Assembly: GCA_030247855.1 (NCBI GenBank)
Contig: JAPDRN010000047.1
Coordinates: 124,001-188,000, forward strand
Direction: 5' to 3'
Length of the DNA: 64,000 nt
Source of the DNA: Knufia peltigerae
Taxonomy: Eukaryota > Ascomycota > Eurotiomycetes > Chaetothyriales > Trichomeriaceae
The notes under the pieces were generated by a model. That model ran no database searches. It was not told the origin of the DNA and was given only the letters and a program-made list of their open reading frames with translations. The position numbers and the translations under genes were made by a program. Position 1 is the stretch's first letter, and every line of letters starts with the position of its first letter. Shown one piece after another: positions 11,440-21,682 of the stretch.

Positions 11440-12471
11440 CTTGTGCTGAGTACGGAGTACTGAGTGGTGATGTCAAGTTGAAGAACGGAAATGACTTTTG
11501 CGTGAGTGACGATGAAAAGATATAAACCGAAAAACTAAACAGATGTTTCTTTTTGATTCGAAACTCCGAGCACTGTTTATTTACCTACCTAGTACTTACT
11601 GGAAAGTAAAAGTGATGGAGGACAATACCTAACCTGGGTCGACCTGCCACCCGCCGATGATGATCCGTACCCGTAAGGCTTCGAACCACCCCCGCAGGGG
11701 GAAAATCGATGGGTGCCAAAAAAAAACATGTCCGGGGTTCAGCGTCTTCACCGAGAACACCGTGCCTCCGAAGAATCATGGCACTACTCCGTGACCGCCA
11801 TTGCGCTATACCCATTGTCACAATCCCGAATCAGACAAATCTTTACCTATTTGTCAGTTACTGTCCACTACTCCGGCACGGGGATGAAATCTCCCCTCCA
11901 TCATCAACATACCAAATGGGGACAGGTCAATCATAAATCCTAAGTCCGACTCGTGAGATCTCCCATCTTTCGATCAATGCTGAAATTAGGTCTACCATTC
12001 TCGACTTTTGACCTCTTTGGCCCTCACCTTCTTGGAAAGAACAAACAAGACCGTCCATACTTCGTGTTCCGTAGTCCTGACTATGACTTCAGCCTTGTAG
12101 ACCTCGGCAGTTGTCGTTTTCTTGGCGCTGACATAAGCCATCTCAGATCGCGAGCTATCGATTGGCTACGTGGAAAAACGAACAAGGCTGTCATGACGTC
12201 GAGATGTCTCAATAAAGTCCACGATTCCAGGTTTTGGCAATTGTCAAAAGTAGAAAAAGTTGCGCACGTCGCATCGTCACGAATTGTTAAAAACTGATGA
12301 CCCTTTGATGGGCTTCTTGCGTCGGCCGAGACTTTTTTCTAGAAGACAATAATCCCAGCACCCGAGTAACAGTCTCGTAGAAATCATGGATAGAATCACT
12401 ACTTGCCGGAGCTGATATTTCGTCTACTTTCAATTTTCCTTCCCTGACGTTGTGTGTCGAGAACAATACCG
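11440..12471. other. Intergenic region, no gene seen
   Basis: 1.0 kb upstream of both the FAH-family gene and the membrane-protein gene. It contains TACGGAGTAC at 11451-11460 and several TACCTA/CCTAG elements near 11580. A 114-codon frame at 11953-12297 has no recognisable features and was not called. Confidence 0.45.
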
Positions 12472-13605
12472 ATGAGTTCCCCCATGGATACGGGGGTCGT
12501 AAAACCCGGCAGAACACCTACACGTCAGACGAAGCCGTCGACCCTCTCTGGCCGTGCACGACCTGTCAAGCACATCGAGACTTTGCAGCCTGTGTCGACC
12601 GTCGATAGCAACAATCCTTCAGCCAGCTCAAGTGACTCGACCGTGGCTCGCCCGAAGGACCTCAAGTCCGAAAAGTTCACCCACTTGGCACACGGGGACA
12701 GAAGACGACGTCTAGACACTCCTCCGCCTCTACCATTCGACCTTCGTGACCACAAACTATCCATAGGCATTTTCACCTTACTGGCATTGGCGGAGTGCTG
12801 TTTTCTCCCGATCGGCCTGTACTATGGCTTGATCTATGGGTCAGATTTGCGAATAGGTAAGTTTGTCAGCGTAACTGGCACAGAAACCAAATTTTGACGC
12901 GCGACAATAGGTCTCATTTTTGCGATCATCACCAGCCTTTTCGGATTTGTGAGTGGTTATGAATTTGCCCTGCGATCCTGGCGCATCATGCGGTACGGCG
13001 ACGATTTCCGACCATTGTATGGCAGCCAATATTTCCGAGGATTCGACGCCACTCAATATGTGCTGTTGACACCTTTCACGGTCATGACCATCATCTTGAT
13101 CATCTTCAGTATTCCCCATAATCCATCGGTCAAGCCATTGGCACTGCCGATGCCTGTTGGTATGATCAACCTGGGCTTGATGTTTCTGATTAATGGAATA
13201 GCAGCCCAGCGGCGGTGGAGATTGATGCATTTCAGGCTCAGCTCCCACGTCAGAAACACCGTGTGTCCACCACTGACCTTCGTTTTCATGGAGGATATTT
13301 GTGCTGTGGATGGTAAGGGTGGCAAAAAATACAGGAAAGCAGCTCTAGCAAGGTACAACGCTTCTCCGCGGTTCAGAACCTTGCTCATGCAAGTGCTTTG
13401 GTTTTGGTCAATTTCCGCAGTGGTGATTGGAGGAGCTTTGGCGACCGTGATATGGTTCGTTAGCGATCATGTCGCTTGGAGCCTCGGATGGGGTGTGCCT
13501 ACTGTGTGGGCTTTGCTAGGGACCTGGTTGACAATTCTTTGGGTCCAAAGAGGACTTCGTATTGAGAAAGTGACCTGGATACCAGCCCAGGGAAACCGAG
13601 TATAA
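12472..13605 (+). CDS. Fungal multi-pass membrane protein of unknown function
   Basis: Two exons, 12472-12856 and 12911-13605, give 359 aa. The first ~85 residues are Ser/Thr/Pro-rich and presumably cytosolic. Then come about seven hydrophobic segments, beginning SIGIFTLLALAECCFLPIGL and LIFAIITSLFGFVSGYEFAL, and ending ISAVVIGGALATVIWF and WALLGTWLTILWVQ. Conserved-looking loops include RYGDDFRPLYGS, FMEDICAVDG, and YRKAALARYNASPRFR, a pattern I associate with fungus-specific integral membrane proteins lacking a known activity. The start is ATG 12472; upstream codons in the frame are not ATG. The 54 nt intron is phase 1. The function is unknown. Confidence 0.78.
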
Positions 13606-13636
13606 GATCCAGACTTTTGTAAAGCTTCGATAGTGT

Positions 13637-14761
13637 TCAAGTATTGTGATTGATTGAATTTGATGTTTCACTCTTGGTAAATTGCCCAGCATCAACCTGT
13701 TGAATCCACTCCAACGCTCTTTGGACATACCTGTCCTCTTTAGACTCTTTTGAAGTGGCATTTTCATGTTGAGACGTTGGTTTCAATACTGACTCGACGA
13801 CTTCTATCGTCACAGCACGAGCCTCCCCGGCCTTTTTGAGGCAGATTTCAGGGTCCCCAAGATACATACCCTCTGCCGACTCGTCGATGAGTTCAGATAC
13901 CTGACGATTCCGCTTGAGTATCGTGTCCAGCTGCTTTACCTGAGAATTCGATACTTCATTCGACAGCTCCATCTTTTCGAGTCTTTGTTTGATGACAACG
14001 TGAATGCTTTGAGGAATTCGGTTGAGAACCTTGAGGGCTTGCTCTTTGACTCCGGCCGAGATAGCAATTCTGTAACTTTCATTATCCTCCTCCAAGTCTT
14101 CGGGTTCCTCGTCATCGCTCAGTCGCTCTCCAAATGGGTCGTCATCATCAATATTCTCTGCCGGGTCCCACTCTTCAAATTCCCTGACGGCGTCCTTCAT
14201 CAGATCAAGCCATTCCTTGGACTTTCTAACCACGTAACCAGGCAATCCTCCCTTTGCCAAGCGAACTAATTTGTCACAATCATCCCAGACACGACCGGTG
14301 GCTTCCGTGAAAGCCTTCTTTTGCGCTTCGGACAGTTCAGCCTTTGGGTTCCCATCTTGACTTCGTGTTTCAATTAATTGTAACAGTGCCTGCGTATCGC
14401 GGAGAGCGGTAGCGGTAAGAGAACGGCACTCTGCAGAGAACGAAGCGGTAAATGACTCGGGGGTGGTCAGAAGTGCCGCTGTTACTAGGGATGTCAAGAT
14501 CGACTCGTTCAGTGGTTTGAGGCAGGTTGCGACTGCAGACGATGTGAAGGGAGTGGTGATGGCCAGCAAGGATAGCTTGGTCACTTGTGATTTTAACGAC
14601 GCAGCAGCTGCATCGGCTAGAATGAGCGGAGATGGTGAGTCCGGGTTCGTGGGAGGCAAGTCGATCTGAGCCCCCGGCGTAAGAGAGGATGCGAATCGTT
14701 CACAAAGTGCGATGGAAGTTTTCAAAATGGCAGAGTGGCTGCCAATGTTTGGCGTGCTCAT
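13637..14761 (-). CDS. GCIP-like protein (Grap2/cyclin-D-interacting family)
   Basis: Single-exon 374 aa mostly helical protein. The central block WDDCDKLVRL, followed by an acidic linker (DDDDPFGERLSDDEEPEDLEEDN) and a helical C-terminal half, resembles the GCIP/CCNDBP1 family. In animals that family binds cyclin D1 and bHLH proteins; the fungal role is not established. The assignment rests on overall pattern rather than a diagnostic motif, so it is moderate. It is convergent with the membrane-protein gene, the two stops being only 31 bp apart. Confidence 0.6.
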   Translation of the reverse strand: MSTPNIGSHSAILKTSIALCERFASSLTPGAQIDLPPTNPDSPSPLILADAAAASLKSQVTKLSLLAITTPFTSSAVATCLKPLNESILTSLVTAALLTTPESFTASFSAECRSLTATALRDTQALLQLIETRSQDGNPKAELSEAQKKAFTEATGRVWDDCDKLVRLAKGGLPGYVVRKSKEWLDLMKDAVREFEEWDPAENIDDDDPFGERLSDDEEPEDLEEDNESYRIAISAGVKEQALKVLNRIPQSIHVVIKQRLEKMELSNEVSNSQVKQLDTILKRNRQVSELIDESAEGMYLGDPEICLKKAGEARAVTIEVVESVLKPTSQHENATSKESKEDRYVQRALEWIQQVDAGQFTKSETSNSINHNT

Positions 14762-15242
14762 GTCTGGCTGGCTCGTCCTCTTACGGTCAATTTAACGAGG
14801 GACCAGCCTTTGGACATATAAGATCTGGGTTGTTGGCGAAAAACCGCACACTCTTACAGCAGTCAGTGCCCTCATGAATTTCTGCGGATACGGATAAACT
14901 CCGGGTCGTTGTCTGACACGTGACTACAACGCCCGCCAGCCTTGCATGTCCCCCCCTTGCTTAAAGCAGCCACCATTGCCGTCATGGTCGTTTACACGCC
15001 AAAATAAAACCAAAAAAGTTTCGCTTCCCCAGATGTCGATGTAGGCGCGAGAACTGAGAATTGAAGTCAGCAACTACCTGATGATGACTCGGTAACAACG
15101 TTCCAAAAGGGACTGCTATTCCATTTTGATCTCTTACACCCGGATGTTCACGATGATTGTTCGGTGCTTAGCCGATCCTTCTGACGCTGTACCGCGTTCT
15201 CCGTTTCCATCCTTTTGTCCCACCAAGTAACAACAAACGACC
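14762..15242. other. Divergent promoter region
   Basis: 481 bp between the GCIP-like gene and RPP1, which point away from each other. No gene or named motif was seen. Confidence 0.4.
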
Positions 15243-16289
15243 ATGCCATTCCACGACCTCAACATCACCTACACGCCGTCCCAGCCGACACCGGAGATCA
15301 ATCAGACGCTTTTGTTCGCATCCGAACTGGGATACAGAACGATCGCTCTGAACCTGACGCTGTCCGGGAAATTGCCCCCGCCTCCCCCCCCGATCCCCGT
15401 TTCGACCCTCGACGTTCCACCAACGCTCAAGATCCTCACGCGCCTCACGGTGACGATATCCGACGCCTCTCAGAACCACCGTCTGTCGGCATACTCCCCG
15501 GCCTACGACATCCTCGCCCTGCGCCCGACGAACGAAAAGAACCTCCAACTCTGCTGCGGCAGCCTGGAGTGTGACCTCATATCCCTCGACTTCTCACAAC
15601 GCCTGCAGTTCCCGTTGAGGTTCAAGACCGTCTCGTCGGCGCTGCAGCGCGGCCTGCGCTTCGAGGTCTGTTACTCTCCGGGGGTATCCTCCTCCGGGTC
15701 GTCCCCCGACGCGCGCCGGAACCTGATCGGAGGCGCGACCGCCCTCATCCGCGCGACGAGAGGGCGGGGCATCGTGTTCAGCAGCGAGGCGCGAAGCGCC
15801 CTCGGCCTCAGGGGCCCACATGACGTGATCAACCTCGCCTCCTTGTGGGGATTGGGCCAGGAAAGGGGGAAAGAAGCACTGTGTGAAGAGGCCGACAAAG
15901 TGGTCAGGCTGGCAGGTATAAAAAGGTCGAGCTTCCGCGTCGTGGTCGATGTCATTGACGGAGGAGGTGGCCCTGTTGCCGTCGCGGAACCCACCAAATC
16001 CCAGCCACGCAGACCACCTGCTCCCGGACAAACACAACCACAAACGGAAAAAGGTGTCGTAAAGGGTCAAGACGACAGACGAGGGAAACAAAAGGCAACG
16101 ACAGACGAGGTTCGGATGCAAAAAGGCACCACCGCCACCACCGACGAGAGCATCGTGTCCAACGGTCTCAAGCGTAAAGCATCGACGACCACTCCCCAAA
16201 ATCAACCGGGAGGTGACCAGCAGCCGGCATCATTGTCGAATCGTGAAAAGAAAAGACGTGCAAGGAAACAAGCCAGAATGGAAAGTTGA
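15243..16289 (+). CDS. RPP1: Ribonuclease P/MRP protein subunit Rpp1 (p30)
   Basis: Intronless 348 aa protein of the RNase P p30 family, a PHP-like TIM-barrel subunit needed for tRNA 5' maturation and rRNA processing in the nucleus. Visible landmarks are the N-terminal FHDLNITY, the strand GYRTIALN, DILALRP followed by CCGSLECDLISLDFSQRLQFPLRFK, RGLRFEVCYSPG, and DVINLASLWGL near the end of the barrel. The last ~90 residues are a basic, low-complexity tail (KKRRARKQARMES at the end) suited to RNA binding or nuclear localisation. A proline run (LPPPPPPIP) sits near residue 45. The gene is visibly GC-rich compared with its neighbours. Confidence 0.9.
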   Translation: MPFHDLNITYTPSQPTPEINQTLLFASELGYRTIALNLTLSGKLPPPPPPIPVSTLDVPPTLKILTRLTVTISDASQNHRLSAYSPAYDILALRPTNEKNLQLCCGSLECDLISLDFSQRLQFPLRFKTVSSALQRGLRFEVCYSPGVSSSGSSPDARRNLIGGATALIRATRGRGIVFSSEARSALGLRGPHDVINLASLWGLGQERGKEALCEEADKVVRLAGIKRSSFRVVVDVIDGGGGPVAVAEPTKSQPRRPPAPGQTQPQTEKGVVKGQDDRRGKQKATTDEVRMQKGTTATTDESIVSNGLKRKASTTTPQNQPGGDQQPASLSNREKKRRARKQARMES

Positions 16290-16790
16290 GGCAGGGTCCG
16301 ACGGCACCCCGTTCCACAAAATAATATGGATCGGCAGCATTCAGAGCACGACTGCTGCTACTGCGCCCTCTGGAACCTCTATCGGACAAGAAGCACCGGC
16401 CGACAACGAAGCGTGAGTAGGTAGCCAAGTGGTCTGAGAAAATGGGGTGATGCGAACATGTGGTGTGGAAGTAAAAATATAAAACAAACATGCACCCGGA
16501 GAGAAGAAAACACAAGGCCAGTCTCAGTTTCTAAAAAAAGTACTGTAAGGTTTTGTTCTCTGGACCATTCCTTTTTCCCCACATGAATACAAGCTGTTTA
16601 GAATATATATATATAAAAGATTCTTTGATATCTTTGGTATCATCCAAAAACCCTCCGGGTTTCCCCCAAGAAAGTGTGTCCATGGCCCAGGCCTTGCGTA
16701 CAGAAAAGGCGGGCGTCCTATGTAATAAAAAAAACGACATCAAACCATCACCCATTTGTTCTTTTATACTCGATTTTTTGTTTTTTTGTT
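16290..16790. other. Intergenic region between convergent genes
   Basis: 501 bp between the 3' ends of RPP1 and the secreted-protein gene. It is AT-rich with short T and A runs, consistent with two 3' untranslated regions. No gene was seen. Confidence 0.4.
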
Positions 16791-18207
16791 TCATGATACC
16801 CCCGTCGGCGCCGGCGCTCGTTTCCCAATACCGAGCGTGAGAGCGTTCTTGAGAGTCAAGCTCGCCGGATCGATGGTGCTAAACGCCCCTGCGGCACCAC
16901 CGCCACCAGCACCATCTTGCTGGGCAGCAGAAGAAACCACCGTCGTTGTTGGTGATGATGAAGGAGAAGAAGAAGAAGCGGCAGACCCTTTTGACGTGGC
17001 TGTGGAGGTGGTCGTGGGGGAATCAGAAGATGAAGAATCAGGTTGTGAAATTGCTTTGGCGGTATTGAAAGTCGCATCGGTTCTGGATATCGTCGTAGTG
17101 GTCGACGACGACACCGATGCTGCTGCTGGTTTTGTGGACGTGGACGTCGTGGCTTCTGTTTTAGTAGCCTCCCCTGCCTTAGCCTCGGAAGTGTTAGATG
17201 AAGGGACGCTGCTAGAACCAGAAGTCACCGTAGTAGACATTGTCGCCGTAGAAGCGCCTATTACAAGAAAACATTCGAGTCAGCTCAGGCGGATTTGGAG
17301 AACTTTTGGTCGAGGAACAAAACAAATAAAAGGCTGTGAGAGGTTGGGAGGAGCTACGTACTGTTTGCCGAACCAAAGAAGCCACCTGGAGAGACGGCGG
17401 CGGCGGGAGTAGGTGCTGGAGGTGGTGCTGCGGCGGCTGCGGCGCCACCTGCCATCGTAACTCCGGTCTGTACAGCCTCGGAGGCTGGGATGGAAGACAG
17501 ACCTGGGGTCAAGGCACCAGCAACAGTGGTGGCGACTGGTGCGTTTCCCAAGGGCTGGTTGCCCGAACCACCAACAGCAGCGGCGGCGGCGGCGGTCATC
17601 ATCCAAGCTGGGGGACTTCCAGAGCCGCAGAAGCAGCCGGGCGGTGCGTTCATCCATTGAGTCACGTATGCGGTCACTGCTGAGGAGCAAGGAGAGGCCG
17701 CGGTGACAGTAACCTACAACACACACACGCAGGGTTAGTTGGTCGGGACTTCTCGCTGATGGTCTTCTTTCAATCTCGACTTACTGTCTCCGTCATGGCT
17801 CCAGCTGCTGGTGGGCACATCGTTTCTGGACAACTCGGTGCAGGAGGCGCTGCAGGGCATGCAGGACAGCTCTGTTGTGGTGGACAACTCTGTCCGCCAC
17901 CCTTGCCGGCACCACCGGCGCCACCCCAGCTACCCATGCCTCCTCCCATGCCTCCTCCCATGCCGCCTCCCTGACCTCCGCTCATACCTCCTCCGGAGCC
18001 GTAGTTACCACCACCGCCGCCACCACTCCAAGAACCCTGGTCACCAGCACCACCACCAGCACCACCTGAGTAGTCACCGGCATATACCTATCGAGAAGGA
18101 ACGAATCAGTAAGATCCCATCGCGTGTACTGGAGATGTTCGGTATCATACTTGCGCCAGGCAAGCTGCCAAAACAGTGAGGGTGTAAAAGGAACGGATTG
18201 CCGGCAT
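16791..18207 (-). CDS. Secreted Gly/Cys/Ser-rich protein
   Basis: Four exons (18207-18151, 18087-17785, 17713-17362, 17257-16791) join to 392 aa. It begins with a signal peptide (MPAIRSFYTLTVLAACLAQVYA, cleavage likely near residue 22). A glycine-rich stretch with a tandem GGGMGGGMGGG tract follows, then a Cys/Pro cluster (CPPQQSCPACP, CPETMCPP, and PPGCFCGSG after a junction), Ala-rich segments, and a long Ser/Thr-rich tail suited to O-glycosylation. It ends in KRAPAPTGVS without a hydrophobic GPI signal. It is probably a cell-wall or extracellular protein. Exon 1 carries almost exactly the signal peptide. No enzymatic domain was recognised. Confidence 0.75.
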
Positions 18208-19454
18208 CTTGATTTTGAACTGATGTTCTTCTAGAGAACACAAACAAACAAAAAGGAGTGAAAATTGGACAGAGAATGAATTAGGGTGATGGCCTGCAAC
18301 AACGAACGAATGACCAGGAGATGGGGAAAGGAACAAAAACAAAGAGAGATTTTTTCGCGAGAAAGACGAGGTTCTAAATGCACATTCTGGCCTTCCGTAC
18401 AAGGGATGCATCACAGATTTCCAGATTGAAGGGCGATCGCTCTTTTCGGTGCGAGGCACATCCGGACAGCGGCTTCAGACGACGAGTGCCGAACAGTCGA
18501 CAGGGAGTGTAAGCCGCGGCATGGACAGATGGGTTTTCACGCCCTGGCCTTTCGGTCGCGATTGGACAGACCCAGATTCTCAAACATGAGATGCGACGCG
18601 GAGGTCTTCATCGCGGTCTCGAAGCTTGGCCCATTTGTGGCTGGAGAGTATCATGTTGAGGACAACTGTGACAGAAGCTGGTGGTTGATACGCGGGACGT
18701 TTCACCCTCGGCGCTTGGGGTAAGACTGGCGCGTCACAACCAGATCTAAGATGGGTCAGGGAGACTCTCTGCCAAGAGGGAACATATCAACCCTGATAGG
18801 TGTCGGGTCATGAAGCGAAGAGATCTCGCTTGGACAAGACCAAGTCCATTATGTGGCATTACTTTCCTGGATAAGGAAGAGAGAAGATGAGAAGGAGGAA
18901 GAAGGGGGTCCTTGGGTAAGAGCCTCATTGACGAAAACGGTTAGCCGAGCCTTGGCTCCTGTGCGTCGACAAGGCTCGCTCTGGCCCCTGTGGCGTAGGC
19001 GAGGCTACACCCCTCCCCAGACCCGCCGTCAACATAATAGGGATAGAGATCGTAAACAGCACGAACAGCGACTCTGCAACAGTGAAGATCTTGTCTGTTT
19101 GATAGAAGATTGGGTTTGTCTGAACCGAAGCAAATCTATCGGGACACAGCTACCCGAGCATCTAGGTGCCTTGGTGGACTATCCTGCTTGGGCTGCTCGT
19201 TCAGCATGTTGGCCTATTGCCGAGGAGACCAAGAGCCTCAAAGAATTCTCGTGGTGCTCCGTAGGGAGTAATCCTCCGAGAGTTCCCCAAGTCCTTGGAA
19301 GCTGTTCCGGTCTGGAACAATGGCGCAGAACTTGGGGCGCTCTGCTTCGACGCCATTCTCGACCCTACGCTTGGCCTAGTTGAGCGGAAATCTTAGGGTC
19401 GATGACCGTGGCGAGCAATACTGGACCACGAGTGCTGGAGCTACATCCTTGCTT
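18208..19454. other. 1.2 kb stretch without a supported gene
   Basis: Upstream of the secreted-protein gene and downstream of HTS1. The longest frame (18853-19383, 176 codons) is Arg/Ser/Pro-rich and looks non-coding. Two imperfect ~25 bp copies of a GGCTCCTGTG-type unit occur around 18953-19010. No transposon signature was recognised. Confidence 0.4.
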
Positions 19455-21175
19455 TCAACTCACGCTCATGCTTTCGGTCTTTGCGACCATGCTTTTGGCA
19501 TTCACGCGTCTGGACACTTCAGCGCCTAGTTCTGCTATCTTGACGAGGACACCTTCTTTCTCACTATGATCAAGTCAGCCAGAGTACCATAAAAAGCATG
19601 CAGGTTGACAAGGTTGACAACTCACGGATGGCCATCAGGCAGACCCATTTCCTTCACTCGCACCTCTCCTTTGGCTTGCTCGTCCTCCCCAAGAATGACT
19701 GCAAAAGGCGCCCCAGCGTTCTCCGCATTCTTGAATTGCACTTGTGGCTTTGGTTTCTTTTTGTACGTAAACTCGACCTTTAGGCCGGCATCCAGTAAGA
19801 TCTTTGTGATCTGAATCCGTTGCTTGGGCATTCCATCGAATCCGCCGCCTCCAAATGCCATCACATACACATCGGGGGCATTGGAGGAGACATAGCTGAA
19901 AGTTTCACCTTTGGCTATCCTCGCTTTGGTGATGCTGAATATTCGATCAACACCGAAACTGATCCCCACACATGGGATATCAGCGTTTGGTCTGAATCGT
20001 TCCACAAGATGGTCATACCGACCACCAGCCGCGACTGAGCCGACACCAACTGAAGGATCGTTCGAACGGTCCTCGTCCTCGCCGAGTGCTTTCTTTTCTT
20101 TTCTGCCTTGTTTCTGGGCTTCTTTGGCCACGCTGTTGCCATCGGCAATCACCGGAGCAGAGCCTTCGGTTACGACTTCGTAGATAACACCAGTGTAATA
20201 ATCCAGGCCACGGGCCAGTGACAGGTCAAAGGAGATCTTGTCAAGTGCGCCCCATGCCTCCAGGTAATCCATCAACGTGTTCATCTCTTCGATACCCTGT
20301 TTCGCTTTGGCATTTGCCATCATGGCTTCGTCCTTCTTCAATTCTTCGAGGAGATCTCTGCCACCTTTCCTCGTCACGTAGGTTTTGATCTTGTCTGCGA
20401 CAGCCTCGTCGAGTCCTTTCGTCTCAACCATTTCGGTCTTGACTTCTTCCCAGGGCATCTTATCCAACTTGTCAACTGCACTCGAAATCGTTCTGATCTT
20501 CTCTTCTGGCACACCGCACACTTCAAAGAGGCCGTCTAAGATTCTCCGGTCATTTAGTTTAATGGTGTATCGGCCAGTCCATTCAAGCGACTCAAAGACC
20601 TCTACAATGATGGCAATAACCTCGCTGTCGGCCATCATTGGGTCACTTGCTCCTGCAAAATCGATGTCGCATTGGTAAAACTCTCGCATACGTCCTTTGG
20701 CGATTGCAGGCTGATCTCTCCGATAGACTTTACTGATCGCAAATCGTTTGTAGTTCTTGATGTTTGAATTCATGGCCAACCACCGAGCAAATGGAACGGT
20801 AAGATCATATCGCAAGGACAACAGTTCACCGCCTTGGTCTTTCAGATCATATATGAGCTTCGAGTCTTCTCCGTATTTCCCTTTGAGAACCTCCTCTCGT
20901 TCAAAGACGGGTGTGTCGAGCTTCTTTCCTGCATGACGACGGAAAACTCTGGAAATCTGGGCAAGGATATCTTCCAGGAGATCAACGTCTTCACCCGACC
21001 AGTCCCTTGTTCCCTTTGGGTTTTTGATCAGCTCTTGCTTTTTATCCTTGTCTTTTGCCATAATCGAGTAGGTCCGACAGAATGGGGGAGCGCGGGATGT
21101 AGGGTATGGGAACCGAGGAATATGTAGGAATGATCTTTTGCTGTAGCATACACTGAGGCGAAGGAATGGCCGCAT
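19455..21175 (-). CDS. HTS1: Histidyl-tRNA synthetase, probably dual mitochondrial/cytosolic
   Basis: Class II synthetase charging tRNA(His). Exon 1 (21175-19626) and exon 2 (19563-19455) join through a 62 nt intron to 552 aa. Motifs are GTRDW near the start, the motif 2 region KVYRRDQPAIAKGRMREFYQ, the histidine-A motif LARGLDYYTG, and the C-terminal anticodon domain ending VNAKSMVAKTESMS. Two in-frame ATGs matter. ATG 21175 opens a 38-residue Arg/Ser/Pro-rich segment without acidic residues (MRPFLRLSVCYSKRSFLH...), which reads as a mitochondrial presequence. ATG 21061 starts at MAKDKDKKQ, as expected for the cytosolic form. Yeast HTS1 makes both enzymes from one gene in the same way. Splicing exon 2 replaces a premature stop right after the intron donor. 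Confidence 0.93.
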
Positions 21176-21461
21176 GCGAGAGAACGCAGCAGGAAGGAAT
21201 GAGGCAGTCAGATGGGTTATAGCGTCCAACAACACAAAAATAAATCCAGGACTGGAGATTCGGAGTCACAGCGCACTTATGACGAATGAGTACGGCAATT
21301 GGTATAGATCAGCTGCCAAGACCGAGCCTTGGACACGCTCAATGCCTCTGAACAGGTGCTGGGATACGGAGCACCAATATTACGCCTGCGAGTACGGAGT
21401 AGTCAATAAACATAGCAGAGGCCAAGTCGTTCTCTAGAAGCAAGCACAACGTCACATTCGG

Positions 21462-21602
21462 CTACACTTTGTTGCAAACTAACTCGACACCTCCAATGTT
21501 GGTTTGTGGGAGGATGATGCCAACGACAACAGGTACAACCAGCAGGGCGGCCACAAGAACAACAAACGTGGACAAACGTGCAAAAGGCTCCCGGAATGCC
21601 AT
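21462..21602 (-). pseudogene. Remnant of an MscS-type channel gene (first 41 codons)
   Basis: A 47-codon frame, ATG 21602 to TAG, between HTS1 and acrB. Its first 41 codons align without gaps to the start of the MscS channel gene at 27922-29676, read from that gene's ATG 29676. About 24 of 41 residues are identical, including the shared blocks AALLVVPV and PQT, and GGVEL at the end. Similarity stops abruptly after GGVEL. There is no room for the rest of a channel before HTS1, so this is most simply a truncated paralogue carrying the first membrane segment. A very short expressed peptide cannot be excluded. Confidence 0.7.
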
Positions 21603-21682
21603 CTTTATCAACCCATACACGTACAATCAGCTACTATGACCTGATTCAATAAGGAATCTCGATCCTCCTTTGCAATGCAGAA

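Noticed and set aside
11953..12297. 114-codon plus-strand frame upstream of the membrane-protein gene
   Set aside because: No domain, signal peptide or splice partner was recognised.
12454..12471. Upstream extension of the membrane-protein frame and similar extensions of HTS1, acrB and the NADH dehydrogenase-like gene
   Set aside because: Those upstream starts are GTG or TTG codons; the nearest in-frame ATG was used instead.
18853..19383. 176-codon frame in the gap beside HTS1
   Set aside because: Arg/Ser/Pro/Trp-rich reading without domain, stop-rich in the other frames; resembles chance coding in noncoding DNA.
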